64,000 nucleotides of DNA, from the NCBI GenBank assembly GCA_036924085.1, contig JAVGWX010000003.1, positions 129,618,023-129,682,022 on the forward strand. The letters run 5' to 3'. Of the stretch, positions 57,435 through 64,000 are shown piece after piece. The notes under the pieces were generated by a model. The model did no database searches. It saw only the letters and a list, made by a program, of their open reading frames with translations, and was not told the DNA's origin. Each line of letters begins with the position of its first letter. Within the stretch, counting starts at the first letter, position 1. Made by a program: the position numbers and the translations under genes. This stretch comes from Ariolimax columbianus (lineage: Eukaryota > Mollusca > Gastropoda > Stylommatophora > Arionidae).

Positions 57435-58135
57435 AATTCAATCAACAGTACTGATACTATTCAGATTGATCTGCGTGTTCAAGAACTTCTTAGTCTCACG
57501 ACGGACGAAATTGATCAACCGTGGAGGATCAGGTTTCTTCTATCTAATGCTGGGTAGTTCGCAGCCAAACCTTGTTCAGAGAATGAAACAAGCACTCGCC
57601 GTAAATGTGGAAATGTCTGAACCATGTCTCAGTTTGGCTAAAGAGCTTTCAGTGCAATGGAGAGGACGAAATCGAGACAAAATCAGAATAATTACGAAGG
57701 TTTTTAATCCGGCTCAAATATAGAAAATGAAAAAAGAGATAAAACCCTTAGAAAGTCATGACCTAAATGGGTCCGACCACTCTTTAAATGTCAATTCTCT
57801 AAGGAACCCAAACATTTTTCTGACGAAGAAGAATACATTTAGCGATGAAGCTGTCGCATCACTCTCCACAAAGATTATTTAAAGAGTTTTCTATAGACGT
57901 TCGGGAACCATAATAAAGTGTTGACCATAGTCGCCGCTGAATAGCTCAGTTATACAGACTTTACTTAGACCTGTCTGTCTATCAAATTGCAACCGGAACC
58001 ACATAATTACAAATCGATAAGTAAATCTAAGTGGGCTTGGAATACGAAATGTCTATTCTTGCACTTTCTTTTCAGCTATGCGGTATATGTTGTCCGAGTG
58101 ATAAAAAACTGGTCTGTACGAAAGTTTACGCCGCT
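57435..58135. other. Unrecognised segment with short frames
   Basis: Frames 57234-57557 and 57466-57723 extend from the array into unique sequence; no domain recognised. Confidence 0.3.
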
Positions 58136-58139
58136 CTGT

Positions 58140-58400
58140 TTAAATGGATAACACCAGTGACGGGTTTGAGTTGACTTTACCCAAAATATTTGGCTGTGCT
58201 CGCCTTGTTTTCTTAGATGGAGTGCCTGGTATTGTATTTTATGCCTTACGGTTCAGCGCAATCGACTTAAGCACGCATTATTAAAAATGGGTTCACTTGC
58301 TGGTTCATCAATCCGAACACGCGCAAGTTCGGTTTGCAAGTCGTGTCACTTACTACTGCGCTACACTAAACACCGTCTCGATAATATAACTCTCAGGCTT
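58140..58400 (-). mobile_element. SINE type E relative, minus strand
   Basis: In reverse the left part corresponds to the type E end (CGGGTAAAATTCAAGTTC-like, here TTGGGTAAAGTCAACTCAAA). The right part has a tRNA-like head with GTAGCGCAGTAGTAAG (A box) and GTTCGGATTGATGAACC (B-box-like). Decayed throughout. Confidence 0.45.
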
Positions 58401-58404
58401 TATG

Positions 58405-60215
58405 TTGTCCTTAAAGCACTACCTCTTCATTCCTGTCACAGCATATTTAACAAAAAAGACAAAGCAATGTAAATAGAGATGGATGTATTAACTGTTTACC
58501 CACAATAAACCTTCAACTATCATTAATCGTAACCCTCCATCACACATCATGACCAAATGCCTTAAATGTACATCACCAATCATCAATCTCTATAAGCAAT
58601 GTCCATCATTGACATGCACCGACAATCATTAATCCCCATCACCATCACATGTGTTCATGCGCGCCGTTAAACATTCGGGGAATATGCAATTGTTTTGCGT
58701 GTGTCATCTGCCAGTCCGGCGTTATCTTCTCCCCATGTTTGTTGTGTGTTTTTTCAACGGTGTAGATTCATCTGCTCATTTCTGGGCTATCGTCTCGCTC
58801 TGCAATTCTAGTGTTATAGGTTCATGGATCGAGCTAGTCTGAGAGGAATTCTTCTTTGTCTATATATGTCATACACATCAAATTTCTTCTAGTGACCACT
58901 TTTTTCAAGCATTCCATTTTACATATTGCGATCCATCATTTGACACTTAATCAGAGTCCATGTTTGACATTGGTAACAGAGAGCTAGTATGAACATGCAC
59001 TCATCTCAACAGCCATGAATATTCATTGGTATTATACATCATCCATCATTAATCTACATCCTCTATCACTAATATATATATCATAATTTATCAGCATCAT
59101 CCATAATTAATTTCCAGCTTACATCATTAATCTTCATTCTCAATTATTTTCTACATAAATGGCTGGAAAATGGATCATAAAACCGACTACATTATACATA
59201 CGCGTCTCCATTTGCGTGCAGTGCATTTCGTTGTCAAAACTGCAGAGGACAAAACACGAAATCTGTATCTACCGTTGCGATTACGACTTTTCTCTGACTT
59301 CGTCGGGTACCAATTTACGACTGGATCGACTGGGAAAAACGGTCACACCATGAACAATCCCACCACGTGCCCGACCCATCAAACCGAGAGCGACCAGATT
59401 TGTAAATGATATGTTGTATTTGCAAACCAAGCGCACAACCATTGGTAAACACATATCCATCATCAATGTCCATTATCCATAATAAATCTATATCACTATA
59501 TAATTAATGTTCGCTATCCACATTAATCTCAATCACTCATCTTTGAGTATTAATCTCTAACATATCTAATTAAACTATAACACTCATCGTTAGTCTACAA
59601 TATTCAACATTATGTTATAGACTATTAGCTATTACATATTATCAGATACTTCCAAATGTATCACATTACCCACTGCTCACACATTACATTATTATATCAC
59701 ATGACACTACGTATTAAACTCACGTGCACTGTTACATGTCACAAGACATGCAATGTGACATGCAATGCAACAGCTACTGAGACATACATTTGGCGATAAT
59801 GTTATGGTTTCTCATATTTCATTCCCTATGCACGGCAAATCTATGCTGGAAGCATGTGTGGTGAATTTCTTTCCTATCCAGCTTACGTTATTGGCATATG
59901 TCGAGTTACACATTAAATTGTGACATGTATGACACATAAACAGGGCATTAGATGTTCACTACTGTCAGTAGGTCTTTATATGGTCGAGATCTATCAGATT
60001 GTTTGCATATGTTGACATCTGAGATTGTAGCATGATTGTAAGATATCTGCATTAAAGCACCTCATGTTCCTTGCTACAATTGTTCGTTCAAATTAAGCGA
60101 TGGATTTCAAATTTTGAGATCGTCTGTTAGTGGCTTATTTCTTAAGTGTTATACTTGGCAGTTTGTCAAACACAATCAGTCACTTTTGAATACCAAATAA
60201 ATGACGGGGTTATTT
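58405..60215. other. AT-rich stretch with loose CATCATTAATC-type repetition
   Basis: CATCACCAATC, CATCATTAATCT and TCCATAATTAATC words recur loosely at 58500-58640, 59030-59150 and 59440-59600. At 59300-59410 a GGGTACCAATTTACGACTGG segment, similar to ones at 14612 and 45060, may be a SINE body relic. No gene supported. Confidence 0.35.
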
Positions 60216-60221
60216 GTGATG

Positions 60222-60838
60222 ATTAGCATCATAGCAGTCTCGATAGACAGTAGACTTCAAGCTAGAGAGGGGTCTTAGTCAGTTGTTGTCCTTGCTTTTG
60301 TGCACAGGTTTAGAGTTCACATCTTGACACATCGTGGCTTTTCCTGCCTGCAGGCTAGCACACATAGCCTGCCTCCAGCTGGGTCTGTCTTTGGAAAGTT
60401 CCTCCCAGTTACAAGTGTTCGTATCCAGCTCCCTTAGGTCACGCTTTCAAACATCTTTGTAGTGAAGGAAGGAGCTACCTTTGTTACGGTTGCCCGTGGC
60501 CAACTCTCCGTAAAGGATATCTTTTGGAATTCACCCGTTCTCCATTGTGCACAAGTGACCAAGCCACGGCAAGTAGCGCTGACGGAGGATCCTAACAAGA
60601 CTGACAATCGTTACACGGTGCAACACGTCCTAGTTTGCCACTCTGTCGCTAAAAGACATTCTAAGTACGAGGCTCAAGCAACACGTATGTACATCCTCGT
60701 GTGACGCGTACACGGTCCGCATTTCGCTGGAGTAGAGCAGTGTACTAAACACACAAGAACTGTACACAGCAGCCTTTGTAGAGATGGTCAGCATCTTGTT
60801 ATTTCACGCTGTCTGTAAGATACTGGCAAGTGCTGTTG
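60222..60838 (-). mobile_element. LINE RT C-terminal part (3' half of a twin-primed copy)
   Basis: Minus strand, frame to frame: NNKMLTISTKAAVYSSCVFS, TLLYSSEM, RMSFSDRVAN, RILRQRYLPWLGHLCTMENG, IPKDILYGELATGN, HYKDV, KRDLRELDTNTCNWEEL, KDRPSWRQAMCASLQAGKA. This is the C-terminal region of an RTE-like RT protein, with stops and frameshifts. The 3' untranslated end lies near 60222. The upstream coding continues on the far side of the 12 bp minisatellite. Confidence 0.9.
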
Positions 60839-62002
60839 AGGCCATTTGTAAGGCCATTTGTAAGACCATTTGTAAGGCCATTTGTAAGGCCAAGGCCATT
60901 TGTAAGGCCATTTGTAAGGCCATTTGTAAGGTCATTTGTAAGGCCATTTGTAAGGCCATTTGTAAGGCCATTTGTAAGGCCATTTGTAAGGCCATTTGTA
61001 AGGCCATTTGTAAGGCCAACGCCATTTGTAAGGCCAATTGTAGGGCCATTTGTAAGGCCATTTGTAAGGCCATTTGTAAGGCCAAGGCCATTTGTAAGGC
61101 CATTTGTAAGGCCAAGGCAATTTGTAAGGCCATTTGTAAGGCCAAGGCCATTTGTAAGGCCATTTGTAAGGCCATTTGTAAGGCCAAGGCCATTTGTAAG
61201 GCCATTTGTAAGGCCATTTGTAAGGCCATTTGTAAGGCCATTTGTAAGGCCATTTTTAAGGCCATTTGTAAGGCCAAGGCCATTTGTAAGGCCATTTGTA
61301 AGGCCATTTGTAAGGCCATTTCTAAGGCCAAGGCCATTTGTAAGGCCATTTGTAAGGCCATTTGTAAGGCCATTTGTAAGGCCATTTGTAAGGCCATTTG
61401 TAAGGCCATTTGTAAAGCCAAGGCCATTTGTAAGGCCATTTGTAAGGCCATTTGTAAGGCCATTTGTAAGGCCATTTGTAAGGCCATTTGTAAGGCCATT
61501 TTTATAAGGCCATTTGTAAGGCCATTTGTAAGGCCATTTGTAAGGCCATTTGTAAGGCCATTTGTAAGGCCATTTATAAGGCCATTTGTAAGGCCATTTG
61601 TAAGGCCATTTGTAAGGCCATTTGTAAGGCCATTTGTAAGGCCATTTGTAAGGCCATTTGTAAGGCCATTTGTAAGGCCATTTTTATAAGGCCATTTGTA
61701 AGGCCATTTGTAAGGCCATTTGTAAGGCCATTTGTAAGGCCATTTTTATAAGGCCATTTGTAAGGCCATTTGTAAGGCCATTTGTAAGGCCATTTGTAAG
61801 GCCATTTATAAGGCCATTAATAAGGCCATTTGTAAGGCCATTTGTAAGGCCATTTGTAAGGCCATTTGTAAGGCCATTTGTAAGACCATTTGTAAGGCCA
61901 TTTGTAAGGCCATTTATAAGGCCATTTGTAAGGCCATTTGTAAGGCCATTTGTAAGGCCATTTGTAAGGCCAGTTGTAAGGCCATTTGTAAGGCCATTTG
62001 TA
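60839..62002. repeat. 12 bp minisatellite within the LINE RT codons, about 97 units
   Basis: Unit GGCCATTTGTAA on plus, TTACAAATGGCC on minus, i.e. Leu-Gln-Met-Ala in the LINE frame. Variants include 18 bp units (extra AAGGCC) and 15-16 bp units (CATTTTTATAAGG) that shift phase near 61500, 61680 and 61745. The flanks on the minus strand are SLDAELQK before and STALASILQTA after, which are consecutive in the RT family, so the array expanded inside the coding sequence. Long frames on both strands (60784-61689, 60804-61499, 60830-61507) are repeats only. Confidence 0.97.
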
Positions 62003-62097
62003 ATGTCTTTTGTAGCTCTGCGTCCAGTGAGAAGTTGTCGGTGATGATAGATCCGAGGTAGTTACAATTTTTTATCACATTCAGATCCTGAGAGATG
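62003..62097 (-). mobile_element. LINE RT segment upstream of the minisatellite
   Basis: Minus strand reads VDISQDLNVIKNCNYLGSII and TDNFSLDAELQK. The segment continues directly into the minisatellite and then into 60838-60222. It ends at the inversion joint at about 62098. Confidence 0.88.
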
Positions 62098-62880
62098 TCA
62101 ACATATTCACTCTGTACAAAAAAGGGTAATAGGGGAGAGGTTCAACAACAATTACATTGGAATATCGTTCCTCATCATTTTAGGCAAAGTGTATGCTCGT
62201 GTCATCCTGAGCTAGCTGCGGAAGCTAGTCGATAGTGTGTATCCGAGGTCTCAGCGTGGTTTTCGCGTAGAGCGGTTCACCTTCGACATGGTCTTTTCAC
62301 TGATGTAACTGCAAGAGCAACGCAGAGAACAACAGAAACCCCTTTTTCTTGCCTTCTTCTACCTCACCAAGACATTCAACCTCGTAAATAAAGAGGGTCC
62401 ATTCAAAAAAGTGTAAAACATTGACTGCCCATCTAAACTATTGAGCATGGTTAGGTCTTTTAACGTGGGCACGAACGGTACAGTGCTGCACGACGGTCTT
62501 GAATCTGAGGCCTTTGGCATTAATAGCGGGGTCAAACAAGGTTGTGCCCTGGCTCCTACTCTTTTTTGCATTGTCTTTGCCATCGTGCTAAAACACCCTT
62601 TGGAACTGCTTTCTACAGAAGGAATCTTCCTGTATACTAAGTCAGATGGGTGTTTATTCAATCTGACCAGACTGCGTCCAAAAGTAAGAGAAGTGAGACT
62701 GTCGTTCGGGATATGGTCTTCGCAAACTGTGCAGCCCTGGTCGCCCACACGGTAGCCGAGTCACAAATCCTCATTAATAGCTTAGCGAAACCTGTGACTC
62801 ACCATCAGTTTACACAAGACGAAAGTGATGGCTCAGGGCACAGATCCTCCAGGCATTGTCTTAAGCGATATTTGTGATAC
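62098..62880 (+). mobile_element. Inverted 5' half of the same LINE copy
   Basis: Plus strand reads NIFTLYKK, NNYIGISFLIILGKVYARVI, VYPRSQRGF-type, FTFDMVFSL, FYLTKTFNLVNKEG-type, MVRSFNVGTNGTVLHDGL, FGINSGVKQGCALAPTLFCI, LYTKSDGCLFNLTRLRPKV, RDMVFANCAAL (catalytic FADD replaced by FANC), ILINSLAK and KVMAQGTDPPGIVLSDI. It stops where the minus-strand segment at 62097 begins in the protein order, so the two halves are consecutive parts of one element facing opposite ways. Frameshifts and the lost aspartates make it inactive. Confidence 0.9.
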
Positions 62881-62884
62881 AAGC

Positions 62885-63520
62885 CGTTTTATACATGCCA
62901 CAGTTTTATATAGGATCAATTTAAGCTGTCCGTCGTAGACAGGTTTAACTAAGCATGAACTTCGTATTAACGTTTAAGTGAGGCTGACCGTCGTATACAG
63001 GTTTACTATAGACTGACCGTCATGTAAAGGGTTAACTTATTCTATTTGTGCTATTGTCTTATACAAATTCAACTTATTCCGGTAGTCGTATTTCAGATCA
63101 ATTGAACATACCCTCTGCACAGAAGGTTCAACAGACTCAACTTCAACTGACTGCCAAATGTAGGATAGATTGAACATAATTGAATGTAGGTTCGACTAGT
63201 ATTCTCAATTCAACTTATATATTTTCATCTAGAAATACGGACAAACAATTGTTAGACTCGACGAAGAAGAAGACGAAGACTCGACGGGATTATAAAATGC
63301 TAATTATACAAACTATAGAACATTTAAAATTAATTTTCGATTCACAAAACTTAAACGCTCTGTTTGTGTTGTATGGCATTTCATATAACAAATTTTGAAC
63401 ACAATCACTAGTCCTATTTTAAAATAAAATTAGGTATAGAATGAATACTGACATCTATATGTGGTGTCAGTCAATTGAAAATCTTTAAATAAAGCTAAGC
63501 AGCAACAAGCAGCGGCTCAA
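62885..63520. other. Non-coding flank with faint repetition
   Basis: GACCGTCGTATACAGGTTTA-type words recur three to four times at 62930-63060; otherwise nothing recognised. Confidence 0.4.
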
Positions 63521-63529
63521 ATATTTGGA

Positions 63530-63685
63530 TAATGTTCTCAACTTGGATAAGACCCGTCTACCTGGAAAATACACTTGTACTTGGATGAGACCGCTCTACT
63601 TAGATAAGATCAATGTACTTGGAAAAGACCCCTGTACTTGGATAAAACGCTTCTACTTCGATAAGACTCTGCTTAGATGTACCAT
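63530..63685 (+). repeat. Short minisatellite, 19 bp unit, about 8 copies
   Basis: Units of ACTTGGATAAGACCCGTCT with substitutions, exact 19 bp spacing. Confidence 0.9.
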
Positions 63686-63734
63686 CTGCTTATCAATAAA
63701 TATCGAAGCAAATTTGTATAACTAAAACTAACAT

Positions 63735-64000
63735 GGCCAAAAGGCAAAGGCCGCCGTCCCTCGTAGACGATGATGGCGTAATTAAGTTTGCTAGCGTAAT
63801 TTGTAGTAAGGATTTACTGCGCTACTTTTTATCAACACTCGCTCGTCTCGAGCCGCCCGATCCCAGTGGCAAGTCAAGGCCAAGACGACTAGGGGGCGAC
63901 TACGAGTTGCAGGGACTCCGCATCAAGCACCCGTGAAAAAGACGGTGGAGTCCGGAGTCGAACAAACACCACCTGATCACGAGGCCGACGGTTTAACCCC
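63735..64000 (-). mobile_element. tRNA-derived SINE type D, copy 2, cut by the window end
   Basis: Reverse complement matches 22005-22268: a head with GGTTAAACCGTCGGCCTCG and GTTCGACTCCGGACTCC near the window edge, GGAGTCCCTGCAACTCG, CCCCTAGTCGTCTTGGCC, then AATTACGCTAGCAAA and ACGCCATCATCGTCTACGA. The first few head bases lie beyond 64000. The frame 63733-63936 is a by-product. Confidence 0.88.

Noticed and set aside
60784..61689. 301-codon plus frame and matching 231-codon minus frame as repeat proteins
   Set aside because: Both are the 12 bp array. The real coding context is the minus-strand LINE around it.

Overview
This window looks like nuclear DNA of an animal. The evidence is the mix of tRNA-headed SINEs, APE-endonuclease non-LTR retrotransposons, mariner transposons, decayed 18S/28S rRNA fragments and very many AT-rich micro- and minisatellites. 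The LINE families resemble ones I know from mollusc and other lophotrochozoan genomes, so a mollusc is my best guess; I cannot name a species. There is no bacterial gene organisation. I found no intact host protein-coding gene, and most long open frames are by-products of tandem repeats or pieces of transposons.

Layout. 0-8.7 kb: non-coding DNA with several tandem arrays (54, 16 and 31 bp units, a TC/TA microsatellite, a degenerate unit near 51 bp) and one copy of an unclassified interspersed family (R1). 8.75-9.94 kb: an array of degenerate rRNA-derived units in which an 18S segment is fused to the 28S 3' end at the same junction each time. 10.3-12.1 kb: three SINEs of different types. 12.6-17.7 kb: minisatellites and a 330 bp insertion of unknown family with a 14 bp target duplication. 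17.7-19.6 kb: a dead mariner next to a decayed RTE-like LINE fragment. 20-25.8 kb: satellite-rich, with 45 bp and 38 bp arrays and a polypyrimidine block. 27.9-30.6 kb: the best-preserved mobile element, an I-like LINE with RT and RNase H, nested in a SINE with a 14 bp target duplication. 33-40 kb: a LINE 3' end with a 15 bp duplication, two SINEs, a second R1 copy and a 33 bp array. 41.3-47 kb: four transposon relics, one of them splitting a satellite array. 49.7 and 52.6 kb: two more 3' fragments of the I-like LINE. 55-60 kb: degenerate arrays and SINE relics. 60.2-62.9 kb: one LINE copy in two opposite-facing halves, as expected from twin priming, whose RT codons carry a 12 bp minisatellite of about 97 units. 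63.5-64 kb: a 19 bp array and a SINE cut by the window end.

How the parts relate. The window is an accessory landscape in which LINEs and SINEs share 3' tails, mostly (GAA)n, and insert into each other and into satellites. Three SINE types share one internal core but end differently, and one ends like the resident I-like LINE, which suggests it is mobilised by that LINE. I found no gene system such as an operon, immune locus or biosynthetic cluster. The unusual items are the chimeric rRNA array, the twin-primed LINE with a codon-derived minisatellite, and the tail-swapping SINE core. Family assignments come from memory of conserved motifs; no search was run.
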